Assembly: GCF_013155125.1 (NCBI RefSeq) | Contig: NZ_CP053564.1 | Span: forward strand, 2,859,501 to 2,923,500 | Direction of reading: 5' to 3' | Source: Pseudonocardia broussonetiae | GTDB taxonomy: Bacteria; Actinomycetota; Actinomycetes; Mycobacteriales; Pseudonocardiaceae | DNA: 64,000 bases | Shown: positions 16,999-25,088 of the stretch, in pieces | Layout of the letters: each line of letters begins with the position of its first letter | Numbering within the stretch: position 1 is the first letter of the stretch | The notes under the pieces: generated by a model | Told to the model about the DNA's origin: nothing | The model's input: only the letters and a program-made list of their open reading frames with translations | The model's database searches: none | Position numbers and translations under genes: made by a program

Positions 16999-17646
16999 GT
17001 GCCTCCCACCTACGACTGCGCCGACGCGGACGCCCGCCGCGACGGCCTCGCCGCCGCCGCCCGAGCCGTCCGCGCCGGGCGCCTGGTCGTGCTCCCCACC
17101 GACACCGTCTACGGCCTGGGCTGCGACGCGTTCTCCGCCACGGCCGTGCGCTCCCTGCTCAAGGCCAAGAACCGCGGCCCGGACATGCCCGTGCCGGTGC
17201 TCGTGGGCTCCTGGTCCACGATCGACGGCCTCGTGCTCGGCGTCCCGCGCACCGCCCGGCAGCTGATCGAGGCGTTCTGGCCGGGTGGCCTGTCCCTGGT
17301 CCTGCCGCACGCCCCCTCGCTGGCCTGGGACCTCGGCTCCACCAAGGGCACGGTGATGCTGCGGATGCCGCTGCACCCGGTGGCCCTGGAGCTGCTGCGC
17401 GACGTCGGCCCGATGGCCGTGTCCAGCGCCAACATCTCCGGCTCGCCCGCCCCCGCCACCATGGGCGGGGCGCTGGAGCAGCTGGGTGAGAAGGTCGCGG
17501 TCTACCTCGACGGCGGCGACTCCGGCGACCCCGTCGCGAGCACCATCGTCGACCTCACCGGCGACGAGCCCCTGGTCCTCCGGCAGGGTGCGGTGACGAT
17601 CGACGAGGTGCGTGAGGTGCTGGGGCGGACGGTCCTCACGGCCTGA
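16999..17646 (+). CDS. tsaC: L-threonylcarbamoyladenylate synthase (Sua5/YrdC/TsaC)
   Basis: Makes threonylcarbamoyl-AMP from Thr, bicarbonate and ATP for the t6A37 modification of ANN-decoding tRNAs. The 215-residue protein is a single YrdC domain with PTDTVYGLGCDAFS, the KxR-type LLKAKNRGPDMP segment and the SSANISG loop. A Sua5 C-terminal domain is absent. The start is GTG 16999, which lies 6 nt after TAGGCT (16987-16992), a good -10 box, so the mRNA may be leaderless. After its stop begins a 743-bp repeat-filled region. Confidence 0.94.
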   Translation: MPPTYDCADADARRDGLAAAARAVRAGRLVVLPTDTVYGLGCDAFSATAVRSLLKAKNRGPDMPVPVLVGSWSTIDGLVLGVPRTARQLIEAFWPGGLSLVLPHAPSLAWDLGSTKGTVMLRMPLHPVALELLRDVGPMAVSSANISGSPAPATMGGALEQLGEKVAVYLDGGDSGDPVASTIVDLTGDEPLVLRQGAVTIDEVREVLGRTVLTA

Positions 17647-17653
17647 CCTCCCG

Positions 17654-18389
17654 GATCGTCGGGGGTGTGAGTCGCGGTGACGGCGCCGGTGTCACATTCC
17701 TGAAGCGGTCGGGCTGGTGATCGCCGGGAGTGTGCGCTCAGGGTCGCTGGGACGGCTGCAGTGTCACGTTCTCGGTGATCACAGGGCTGTGCCCCGGGGC
17801 CCCCGCCGGTGATCGCCGGGAGTGTGACGTGAGCGCCGCGGGGACGACCATGGTGTCGCGGTTCCGGTGATCACCGGCATCCGGTCGGCGGCCGTTCGGC
17901 AGCGTCGGCGCGGGACCGGTGATCGTCGGGAGTGCGCCGCGTTGGTCGCTGGGAGGGCGCTCGTGTCACATTCCTGCCGCGGTCGGGCTGGTGATCGCGG
18001 GGAGTGTGCGCTCAGGGTCGCGGGGACGACCGTGGTGTCGCGGTTCCGGTGATCACCGGCATCCGGTCGGCGGCCGTTCGGCAGCGTCGGCGCGGGACCG
18101 GTGATCGTCGGGAGTGCGCCGTGGTGGTCGTCGTGAGGGCGCTGGTGTCGCAGTCCTGCCGCGGCCGGCCGGTGATCGCCGGGAGTGTGCGCTCAGGGTC
18201 GCTGCGACGGCCGTGTTGTCACGGTTCCGGTGATCACCTAGATCTGGCCGGCGGCCGTCCTGCGGCCGCGGCACTGGATCGGTGATCGTCGGGAGTGTGA
18301 CCTGGTTGGTGGTCGCCGGGGGTGGGCTCTGCTGTCGCAGTCATGATCGTCGGGGGTGCGACGTCAGGGTCGCGCGCACGACCGTGGCG
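17654..18389. repeat. Tandem array of 182-bp units made of hairpin-forming motifs
   Basis: The 743-bp gap 17647-18389 holds no gene. The motif GATCGYCGGGRGTGYG (one copy GATCGCGGGGAGTGTG) begins at 17654, 17719, 17811, 17921, 17993, 18103, 18174, 18284 and 18345. From 17811 the spacings alternate 110 and 71-72, giving a 182-bp period for nearly three units. The best-preserved part, 17851-17939, is identical over 89 bp to 18033-18121. Each motif is faced by a rough reverse complement, GTGTCRCRNTTCC-GGTGATC, so single strands can fold. The palindrome CCGGTGATCACCGG occurs at 17864-17877 and 18046-18059. It is neither coding nor CRISPR-like. Confidence 0.8.
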
Positions 18390-19115
18390 TCACGTTCCAG
18401 CGTGATGGACGGGATGGCCGGGATGGGCGGGAAGGCCGAGCAGGTCGGCCAGGTGGTCGGCGCCGTCCCGGAAGAACCGCTCGTGGTCGGCCACCACGTT
18501 GTGCGTGTGGCCGAACAGCTCGAAGCTGATCATGCCGAACACGCTGGTCCAGGCCAGGATCGAGCGGGCGGCGAGTGAGGAGCCGGGGTCGTCGGCCGAC
18601 AGGCCGACCCGCTCCGCGACGCCGGGGGCAAGCACCGCGTCGCCGCCGCCCTGCGGCACCGGGACGGTCCCGGCGGCCAGGCCATCGGCGACGAGCCGGC
18701 ACAGCACCTCGCCCACCCGGGACGCCGGGCCGATCGTGGTCTGCGGGGCGGCGTAGCCGGGCACGGGGGAGCCGTAGACCAGCGCGTACTCGTGCGGGTG
18801 CGCGAGCGCCCACTCCCGCGCCGACCGGCAGACGGCGTGCCAGCGGCCGCGCAGGCCGGAGTCCGCAGCGGCCGCGTCGGCCTGCTCCGCGGCGGCGCCC
18901 AGGGCGTCGTAGGCCTCGACGATCAGGGCGGTCAGCAGGTCGTCGCGGCTGGGGAAGTACCGGTAGACCGCCGACGACGCCATGCCCAGCTCGCGCGCGA
19001 CGGCCCGCAGCGACAGCGCGCCCGCGCCGCCGGTGGCGAGGTGGCGGCGCGCCGCCTCGGTGATCTCGCGGGTGAGCTCGGCGCGGACGCGGGCGCGGGT
19101 TCCGGAGGCGGTCAC
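18390..19115 (-). CDS. TetR family regulator, with TetR_C-type ligand domain
   Basis: A 241-residue repressor-type protein. The start is the GTG at 19115, giving MTASGTRARVRAELTREI; the longer open frame upstream crosses the divergent promoter. The HTH spans about residues 12-60 (LTREITEAARRHLATGG, LSLRAVARELGMASSAVYRYF, PSRDDLLTALI). The C-terminal half, with WALAHPHEYALVYGSPVPGY and FGMISFELFGH, resembles the WHG/TetR_C_33-type domain common in actinobacterial regulators. It is divergent from an epimerase-like gene at 19222, and two matching 11-bp palindromes lie between them. Control of that gene and itself is the natural inference. Confidence 0.88.
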   Translation of the reverse strand: MTASGTRARVRAELTREITEAARRHLATGGAGALSLRAVARELGMASSAVYRYFPSRDDLLTALIVEAYDALGAAAEQADAAAADSGLRGRWHAVCRSAREWALAHPHEYALVYGSPVPGYAAPQTTIGPASRVGEVLCRLVADGLAAGTVPVPQGGGDAVLAPGVAERVGLSADDPGSSLAARSILAWTSVFGMISFELFGHTHNVVADHERFFRDGADHLADLLGLPAHPGHPVHHAGT

Positions 19116-19139
19116 CGGGGGAGTGTCGCACAGGAACGA

Positions 19140-19202
19140 GAGCAGTGCTCTTGACGCGGAGCACCGAAGCGTGAACAGTGTGCGGAACAGAGAGCACTGC
19201 TC
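19140..19202. promoter_or_regulatory. Paired TetR operator sites in a divergent promoter region
   Basis: GAGCA-G-TGCTC (19140-19150) and GAGCA-C-TGCTC (19192-19202) are near-identical 11-bp palindromes, and with their flanks they form a perfect 12-bp inverted repeat (19140-19151 with 19191-19202). TTGACG (19151-19156) and AACAGT (19174-19179), 17 bp apart, lie between the two sites and could be the promoter of the epimerase gene. Two sites 52 bp apart suggest binding by two repressor dimers or looping. Confidence 0.65.
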
Positions 19203-19221
19203 GCACAACGAGGAGAACCCT

Positions 19222-20172
19222 ATGGCACAGCACGTGATCGTCGGAGCCGGAACGATCGGCAACGGCCTCGCCCGGCTCCTGGCCGGGCAGGGCCACGACG
19301 TCCGCATCGTCTCCCGCAGCGGATCGGGCCCGGTGGGCGAGCGCATCGAGCGGGTCGCGGCCGACGCCTCCGACGGCGCCATCCTGAGCGACCTGACGGC
19401 CGGCGCCGCCGCGCTCTACAACTGCGCCAACCCGCCCTACCACCGCTGGGCCACCGACTGGCCGCCGCTCGCGGCCGCCCTGCTGCTGGCGGCCGAGCGC
19501 TCCGGTGCCGTCCTCACGACGATGTCGAGCCTCTACGGCTACGGCCCCGTCGACGGCCCGATGACCGAGGACACCCCGCTGGGCTCGGCGCCCGGCACGA
19601 AGGGCGCGATCCGCAACCGGATGTGGTCCGACGCGCTCGCCCTGCACGAGGCCGGGCGGATCCGGATGACCGAGGCGCGGGCGTCGGACTTCTACGGCCC
19701 GGGTCTGCGCACCACCGGCCACCTCGCCGAGTACGCCGTGCCCCGCCTCCTCGCCGGCAAGCGGCCGCGCCTGGTGCAGGGCGACCCGGACGCCCTGCAC
19801 TCGTGGACCTACGTCGGCGACGTCGTGGAGACCCTCGCGGTGCTGGCCTCCGACGAGCGGGCGTGGGGCCGGGCGTGGCACGTCCCGACCGGCCCCGCGC
19901 TGTCGGTGAACGGGATGCTGTCGCGGATGGCGCGCACGGCGGGTGTGCCCGAGCGGCCGGTCCAGGTGATCCCGGTGCTCGCCGTGCGCCTGGGCGGGCT
20001 CGCGGTGCCGTTCCTGCGGGAGCTGGCCGAGGTCCGCTACCAGTTCGCGGAGCCGTTCGTCCTCGACTCCTCGGCGGCACAGCGGACCTTCGGGCTGGAG
20101 CCCACCCCGCTCGAGGAGGGCCTCGCTGCGACGGTCGACTGGTGGCGGGAGCAGGCGCGGGCGGCGGCCTGA
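19222..20172 (+). CDS. NAD(P)-dependent epimerase/dehydratase family protein (extended SDR)
   Basis: A 316-residue extended short-chain dehydrogenase. The N-terminal Rossmann motif is HVIVGAGTIGNGLARLLA, and the NAD-binding fold continues with DASDGAILSDLTAGAAALYNCANPPYHRW. The usual active-site YxxxK is not obvious: after TTMSSLYGYG comes GTKGAIRNRMWSDAL, where a Met replaces the expected Tyr of YxxxK, so catalysis as a classic dehydratase is doubtful. A C-terminal substrate-binding part follows (DALHSWTYVGDVVETLAVLA). AGGAG precedes the ATG. It is divergent from a TetR gene and probably repressed by it, unlike the constitutive genes around it. The substrate is unknown. Confidence 0.83.
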   Translation: MAQHVIVGAGTIGNGLARLLAGQGHDVRIVSRSGSGPVGERIERVAADASDGAILSDLTAGAAALYNCANPPYHRWATDWPPLAAALLLAAERSGAVLTTMSSLYGYGPVDGPMTEDTPLGSAPGTKGAIRNRMWSDALALHEAGRIRMTEARASDFYGPGLRTTGHLAEYAVPRLLAGKRPRLVQGDPDALHSWTYVGDVVETLAVLASDERAWGRAWHVPTGPALSVNGMLSRMARTAGVPERPVQVIPVLAVRLGGLAVPFLRELAEVRYQFAEPFVLDSSAAQRTFGLEPTPLEEGLAATVDWWREQARAAA

Positions 20173-20193
20173 GCGGCGGGTACCGTAGTCGCC

Positions 20194-21474
20194 GTGACGA
20201 CACCGTTCTGGGGCCCGGACTTCGACGCACTGCAGCAGCAGGACCCCGAGATCGCGGGAGTGGTGCTCGCCGAGCTGGACCGCCTGCGCGGCGGCCTCCA
20301 GCTCATCGCGAGCGAGAACCTCACCAGCCCCGCGGTGCTCGCGGCCCTGGGATCCACGCTGTCGAACAAGTACGCCGAGGGCTACCCCGGCAAGCGGTAC
20401 TACGGCGGCTGCGAGGTCGTCGACCAGGCCGAGGAGATCGGCAACGCGCGCACGCGCGAGCTGTTCGGCGCCGAGCACGCCAACCTGCAGCCGCACTCGG
20501 GCGCGTCGGCCAACTTCGCGGTCTACGGCGCCTTCACCCAGCCCGGCGACACGGTGCTCGCGATGGACCTCAAGCAGGGCGGCCACCTGACCCACGGGTC
20601 CAAGGTGAGCTTCTCGGGCAAGTGGTTCAACAACATCAGCTACTCGGTCCGCCAGGACACCGAGCTGATCGACTACGACGAGGTCCGCGACCTCGCCCGG
20701 CAGCACCGGCCCAAGATGGTCATCGCCGGGGCCACGGCGTACCCGCGCCTGATCGACTTCGCGGCGTTCCGCGAGATCTGCGACGAGGTCGGCGCGATCC
20801 TGTGGGTCGACGCGGCGCACTTCATCGGCCTGGTCGCGGGCCGGGCGATCCCGTCGCCGGTGCCCTACGCCGACGTCGTCTCGGCCACCACGCACAAGGT
20901 CCTGCGCGGCCCGCGCGGCGGCATGCTCCTGTCGAAGGCCGAGCACGCCAAGGCGCTCGACAAGGCCGTGTTCCCGTTCTCCCAGGGCGGGCCGCTGATG
21001 CACGCCGTCGCCGCCAAGGCCGTGGCGATGAAGGAGGCGGCGCAGCCCGCGTACCGGTCGTACGCGCACCAGGTCGTCGCCAACGCGCAGGCGCTGTCCA
21101 AGAGCCTCGAGGCCGAGGGGATGCGGGCCACCTCCGGCGGCACCGACACGCACCTCGCGCTCATCGACCTGCGCCCGATCGGCGTCACCGGCGCCGACGC
21201 CGAGACCCGCTGCGACGCCGCGCGCATCACGCTCAACAAGAACGCGATCCCGTACGACCCGGCGCCGCCGCTCAAGCCCTCGGGCGTGCGCGTCGGCTCG
21301 CCCAGCCTCACCACGCAGGGCATGACCGAGGCCGACATGGCCGAGGTCGGGTCGCTGCTCGCGCGGGCGATCAAGGCGGAGCACGGCACGCAGGCGGGCG
21401 ACGCCGAGCTCGCCTCGGTCGCCGAGGGCGTGGGTGCGCTCGTGGCCCGCGCGCCCGCCTACCCGCGCCCCTGA
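20194..21474 (+). CDS. glyA: Serine hydroxymethyltransferase
   Basis: PLP enzyme interconverting serine and glycine while loading tetrahydrofolate with a one-carbon unit. It has 426 residues, typical length. Conserved segments include LIASENLTSPAVLAALGSTLSNKYAEGYPGKRYY (first 20: LIASENLTSPAVLAALGSTL), the PLP lysine in SATTHKVLRGPRGG near residue 234, and NKNAIPYDP. GTG 20194 lies 7 nt after TACCGT (20181-20186), a leaderless-type promoter. It is followed at 15 bp by a WecA-like gene and then the ATP synthase region, a familiar actinobacterial order. Confidence 0.96.
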   Translation: MTTPFWGPDFDALQQQDPEIAGVVLAELDRLRGGLQLIASENLTSPAVLAALGSTLSNKYAEGYPGKRYYGGCEVVDQAEEIGNARTRELFGAEHANLQPHSGASANFAVYGAFTQPGDTVLAMDLKQGGHLTHGSKVSFSGKWFNNISYSVRQDTELIDYDEVRDLARQHRPKMVIAGATAYPRLIDFAAFREICDEVGAILWVDAAHFIGLVAGRAIPSPVPYADVVSATTHKVLRGPRGGMLLSKAEHAKALDKAVFPFSQGGPLMHAVAAKAVAMKEAAQPAYRSYAHQVVANAQALSKSLEAEGMRATSGGTDTHLALIDLRPIGVTGADAETRCDAARITLNKNAIPYDPAPPLKPSGVRVGSPSLTTQGMTEADMAEVGSLLARAIKAEHGTQAGDAELASVAEGVGALVARAPAYPRP

Positions 21475-21488
21475 GCCCCTCCGCCGCC

Positions 21489-22640
21489 GTGCTCGCCCAC
21501 GCCGTGCTCGCCCAGGCGCTGCCGGCGCAGATCCTCCCGATCAAGGAGTACCTGCTCTCCGGCATGACGGCCGCGGTCGTCACGTTCCTGCTGGTCGGGC
21601 CGGTGCGGGTGCTCGCGCTGCAGGTCGGCGCGGTGGCCTGGCCCCGCGGCCGCGACGTGCACGTCACGCCGACGGCCCGCTGGGGCGGGCTCGCGATGCT
21701 GGCCGGGGTGCTGGCGGGGGTCGCCATGGCCTACCAGCTCCCGGCGATGCGCCTGGCGTTCGCGTACTCCGAGGAGATGGTCGGGGTCGTGCTGGCCTCG
21801 CTGATCCTCGTGCTGGTCGGCGCGCTCGACGACCGCTACGAGCTCGACGCGCTCACCAAGCTGGCCGGCCAGACCACCGCGGCCGGGGTGATGACGCTGT
21901 TCGGCGTGCAGTGGACCGTGCTGCCGGACGTGTTCCTCGGCGGCCAGGTCGGGCTCGGGCGCGAGCAGGGCGTGCTGCTGACGGTGCTGCTCACCGTCGC
22001 GCTGGTGAACGCCATGAACTTCGTCGACGGCCTCGACGGGCTCGCCGCCGGGATCGGGCTGATCGCCGCCGGGGCCACCGCGCTGTTCACGATGGGCCTG
22101 GTGCTGCGCAACGGCAACGACCCCTTCGTCTTCACGCCGGCGCTCATCGCGTTCGTGCTGGCCGGCGCGTGCCTGGGCTTCCTGCCGCACAACTTCAACC
22201 CCGCGCGCATCTTCATGGGCGACTCCGGCTCCATGCTGATCGGCCTGCTGCTCGCCGCGGCCACCACGATGGCGTCCGGCCGGCTCACCGACGTCACCAC
22301 CGGCGGCGACCTGCTGGCGCTGTTCGCCCCGCTGATCGTGCTCGCCGCGGTCGTGTTCATCCCGGTCCTGGACCTGCTGATGGCCGTCGTCCGGCGCACC
22401 CGGGCCGGACGCAGCCCGTTCGCGCCGGACAAGATGCACCTGCACCACCGGCTGCTGGAGATCGGGCACAGCCAGCGCCGCGCGGTGCTCCTGATCTACC
22501 TCTGGGCGGGCGTGCTCGCGTTCGGCGCCGTGGCGCTGGCGCTGATCGACGACCCGTTCGTCGTCCTGTGGACGGTGGGGGTCGGCCTCGTCGTGGCCGT
22601 GCTCGCCTCGTCCGTACCGAGAGCGAGGACCACCCGGTGA
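21489..22640 (+). CDS. wecA: Undecaprenyl-phosphate GlcNAc-1-phosphate transferase (WecA/Rfe-like)
   Basis: Polytopic membrane enzyme of the MraY/WecA family that moves a sugar-1-phosphate from a UDP-sugar to the decaprenyl/undecaprenyl phosphate carrier, starting cell-wall linker or polysaccharide synthesis. The 383-residue protein has about eleven hydrophobic helices. Catalytic loops are LVGALDDRYELDALTKL, NAMNFVDGLDGLAAG and FMGDSGSMLIG, and the WecA-specific His motif is DKMHLHHRLLEIGH. The start is uncertain: GTG 21489 or GTG 21504 are both possible, with no clear ribosome-binding site. Its stop overlaps the start of the next gene as GTGA. This gene precedes the atp operon in many actinobacteria. 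Confidence 0.92.
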   Translation: MLAHAVLAQALPAQILPIKEYLLSGMTAAVVTFLLVGPVRVLALQVGAVAWPRGRDVHVTPTARWGGLAMLAGVLAGVAMAYQLPAMRLAFAYSEEMVGVVLASLILVLVGALDDRYELDALTKLAGQTTAAGVMTLFGVQWTVLPDVFLGGQVGLGREQGVLLTVLLTVALVNAMNFVDGLDGLAAGIGLIAAGATALFTMGLVLRNGNDPFVFTPALIAFVLAGACLGFLPHNFNPARIFMGDSGSMLIGLLLAAATTMASGRLTDVTTGGDLLALFAPLIVLAAVVFIPVLDLLMAVVRRTRAGRSPFAPDKMHLHHRLLEIGHSQRRAVLLIYLWAGVLAFGAVALALIDDPFVVLWTVGVGLVVAVLASSVPRARTTR

Positions 22641-23182
22641 TCCGCACCCTCCCCGAGGGCCAGGAGCAGACGCTGCTCGCGCTGGCCTCGTCCATGCGCC
22701 GCGGGGTGCTCGTGGCCACCGCCGTCGCGGGCGTCCCGACGGTCGTCGTCGCGGGCGTGCTGGTCGGGCTGCGGGGCGCGGTCAGCGCGTTCGCGGGCAT
22801 CGCGCTCGCGCTGCTGGCCGCGCTGTTCACGCTCTGGCTCATGCACCGCACGGCCGGCAAGGAGCCGAAGGCTGTGATGATGGCCTCACTGGGCGGCTTC
22901 GTGCAGAAGATGATCTTCCTGTTGATCGCGCTCTTCGGACTCGCGTCCGTACCCGATGTGCACCGGATGTCGCTCGCCGTGGCGACGATCGTGGGCCTGC
23001 TCGCCACCACCGCGGCCGAGGGGTGGGCCGGGTACCGGCTGCGCACGCTGCTCGTCGTGCCGGACACCACGCCCGCGACCAGCGGTTCGCCGACCGGTAT
23101 GTCCGGGTCGGCCGCGGACGCGGCCGGCGGGCCCGGCGGTGGCGCCTCCCCGGCGCCCGGGCGGCCCGAGACCTCCCCGTGA
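22637..23182 (+). CDS. atpI: ATP synthase subunit I-like membrane protein
   Basis: A 181-residue protein with four hydrophobic helices, in two pairs (about 28-47, 52-72, then 83-104 and 110-132), and a disordered Gly/Pro/Ala-rich tail. Segments MRRGVLVATAVAGVPTVVVAGVL and MHRTAGKEPKAVMMASLGGFVQKM (first 20 residues suffice) fit actinobacterial AtpI-type proteins, which help assemble the c-ring. The GTG start overlaps the wecA stop as GTGA. It lies 187 bp before atpB with a promoter-like site between, so it may be transcribed with wecA. The assignment rests on topology and position more than on motifs. Confidence 0.72.
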   Translation: MIRTLPEGQEQTLLALASSMRRGVLVATAVAGVPTVVVAGVLVGLRGAVSAFAGIALALLAALFTLWLMHRTAGKEPKAVMMASLGGFVQKMIFLLIALFGLASVPDVHRMSLAVATIVGLLATTAAEGWAGYRLRTLLVVPDTTPATSGSPTGMSGSAADAAGGPGGGASPAPGRPETSP

Positions 23183-23249
23183 TCCACTCGCGGGCGCGTC
23201 GCCGCTGGTGACGTGCGAGGTAGGGCCGTCGGAGCAGCGCCGACCGGCT

Positions 23250-23255
23250 GATAAT
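23250..23255 (+). promoter_or_regulatory. Possible atp operon -10 box
   Basis: GATAAT in the context GGCTGATAATGTG is the most AT-rich hexamer in the 187-bp gap before atpB and is close to the consensus TANNNT. No recognisable -35 box lies 17 bp upstream. Transcription would start near 23262, leaving a leader of about 108 nt. Confidence 0.4.
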
Positions 23256-23369
23256 GTGCGCAACGTGAGCGAAACGCGGTGCTGATACCGCGGGATCGCG
23301 GCACAACGCAGGTCATGGCGATCTCCCGAACAGCCTCCGTCGAGGCCGGGAGCACCGGAAGGATCCCCA

Positions 23370-24143
23370 TTGGGCGAGTTCGTACTGGCGGCCGAGGAGT
23401 TCACGCCCCCGGGCGTCGGCACCTTCATCTACCCCCCCATCTTCGGGGAGATCACGAAGCCGATCTTCCAGGTCGTCCTCGCCGCGGTGATCGTGATGGC
23501 GTACTTCACCTTCGTCACGCGCAAGCTGACGCTCGTGCCGAGCCGGTCGCAGTTCGCGGCCGAGACGATCTACGGCCTCGCGCGCAACACCATGGCCCGT
23601 GACCAGATCGGCGGGGCGGAGTTCAAGCCGTTCATCCCGCTGGTGCTGGGCCTGTTCAGCTTCGTGCTGGTGAACAACCTGTTCGGGATCATCCCGTTCA
23701 TCCAGTTCCCCTCGATGTCGCGCATCGGCTTCCCGATCGCGCTCGCGCTGTTCGTGTACGTCACGTACCACTACGCGGGCTTCCGGAAGCACGGCTTCGT
23801 CGGCTACATCAAGCACGCGGCGCTGCCGCCGGGCGTCCCGATCTTCGTGGCGCCGCTGATCGTGGTCATCGAGCTGTTCACGAAGTTCATCTTCCAGCCG
23901 CTGTCGCTGGCCCTCCGAGTCTTCGCCGCCATGTTCGCGGGGCACCTGATCCTGGTGCTGGCCGTCGTCGGTGGCGAGTTCCTGCTGTTCTCCGGGAGCG
24001 CGCTGGTCGTGGCCGCACCGTTCGCGTTCGTCGCGGCCATCGCCTTCACCTTCCTCGAGGTGCTGGTCATGTCCATCCAGGCGTACGTGTTCGCGCTGCT
24101 CGCCGCGGTCTACATCGGCGCGGCGGTCTCCTCGGAACACTGA
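23370..24143 (+). CDS. atpB: ATP synthase Fo subunit a
   Basis: Membrane stator subunit forming the two proton half-channels beside the c-ring. The 257-residue protein starts at TTG 23370 after GGAAGG. It has about six hydrophobic helices. The essential arginine is R183 in SLALRVFAAMFAGHL, the segment that faces the c-subunit glutamate. FIQFPSMSRIGFPIALALFVY and the C-terminal VLVMSIQAYVFALLAAVYIG are also family-typical. It is the first gene of atpBEFHAGDC. Confidence 0.95.
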   Translation: MGEFVLAAEEFTPPGVGTFIYPPIFGEITKPIFQVVLAAVIVMAYFTFVTRKLTLVPSRSQFAAETIYGLARNTMARDQIGGAEFKPFIPLVLGLFSFVLVNNLFGIIPFIQFPSMSRIGFPIALALFVYVTYHYAGFRKHGFVGYIKHAALPPGVPIFVAPLIVVIELFTKFIFQPLSLALRVFAAMFAGHLILVLAVVGGEFLLFSGSALVVAAPFAFVAAIAFTFLEVLVMSIQAYVFALLAAVYIGAAVSSEH

Positions 24144-24226
24144 CCCACCCGGCCCCCACGGGCCGGCAGGCTCCCCCCACGAACGATCCGCTCCCCGGGG
24201 CGGACCCAATGGAAGGAACACCGAAC

Positions 24227-24484
24227 GTGAGCACCGACATCGTCCTCGCCCAGGCCGCCGAGGCCGTGAACATCAACCCGGGCCTCGCGGCCATCGGGTA
24301 CGGCACCAGCGCCATCGGCGCGGCCATCGGCGTGGGCATGATCTGGGCCGCCGTCATCAGCGGCACCGCCCGCCAGCCCGAGGCCCGCGGCACCCTGATG
24401 GGCATCGCGTGGACCACCTTCGTCCTCGTCGAGCTGCTCGCCCTGATCGGCCTGGTCGTCTTCTTCATCGCGTCGGCCGGCTGA
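24227..24484 (+). CDS. atpE: ATP synthase Fo subunit c
   Basis: Proteolipid that forms the rotating proton-driven ring. From GTG 24227 (ribosome-binding site GGAAGGA at 24211-24217) it is 85 residues; an in-frame ATG at 24209 would add six residues but lies before that site. Two helices form a hairpin joined by the polar RQPE loop (49-52). The proton-binding carboxylate is E69 in FVLVELLALIG. The glycine-rich first helix is AAIGYGTSAIGAAIGVG. Confidence 0.95.
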   Translation: MSTDIVLAQAAEAVNINPGLAAIGYGTSAIGAAIGVGMIWAAVISGTARQPEARGTLMGIAWTTFVLVELLALIGLVVFFIASAG

Positions 24485-24536
24485 TCCCGCTCACCGCGGC
24501 CGCACCTGCCGAGCCGCTCCGTAGAAAGGAAACACG

Positions 24537-25088
24537 GTGGACACTGTGATCCTCGCCGCCGAGGAGCCGCTCCCGGTCCTTCCGCTGCCCGGTGAGCTGA
24601 TCGTCGGCATCGTCGCCTTCGCCATCCTGCTCTTCGTGCTCAACAAGTACGCCGTGCCGCGCTTCGAGGCGATGTACGCGGAGCGCACCGACGCCATCGA
24701 GGGCGGCATCAAGCGCGCCCAGGACGCCCAGGAGCAGGCCGAGCGGCTCAAGGCCGAGTACGAGGAGCAGATCGCCGGGCTCCGCGCCGAGGCCGCCCGC
24801 ATCCGCGACGACGCCCGTGCCGAGGGGGCGCAGATCAAGGCCGAGCTGCGCGCCCAGGCCGAGGAGGAGGCCGCGCGGATCAAGCAGCGCGGCGAGGAGC
24901 AGATCGTCGCGTCCCGCGAGCAGGCCGTGCGCCAGCTCCGGGGCGAGATCGGCGGCCTGTCCGTCCAGCTCGCCTCCCGGCTGATCGGCGCCGAGCTGGC
25001 CGACACCGAGGCCCGCCGCGGCACGGTCGACTCCTTCCTCGCCGAGCTCGACGGCATGGCGCCCCGGCAGACCACCGGAGCGAGCTGA
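24537..25088 (+). CDS. atpF: ATP synthase Fo subunit b
   Basis: Peripheral-stalk subunit; 183 residues from GTG 24537 after GAAAGGAAA. One N-terminal membrane helix (about 16-40, PGELIVGIVAFAILLFVLNK) leads into a long charged coiled coil (KRAQDAQEQAERLKAEYEEQ). Unlike mycobacteria, where a second b is fused to delta, b and delta are separate genes here. Its TGA overlaps the atpH ATG (TGATG). Confidence 0.94.
   Translation: MDTVILAAEEPLPVLPLPGELIVGIVAFAILLFVLNKYAVPRFEAMYAERTDAIEGGIKRAQDAQEQAERLKAEYEEQIAGLRAEAARIRDDARAEGAQIKAELRAQAEEEAARIKQRGEEQIVASREQAVRQLRGEIGGLSVQLASRLIGAELADTEARRGTVDSFLAELDGMAPRQTTGAS

Noticed and set aside
17654..18389. Possible CRISPR array between tsaC and the TetR gene
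   Set aside because: Repeat spacing alternates 110 and 71-72 bp, the intervening sequences are themselves repeated rather than unique, and no cas gene is present.
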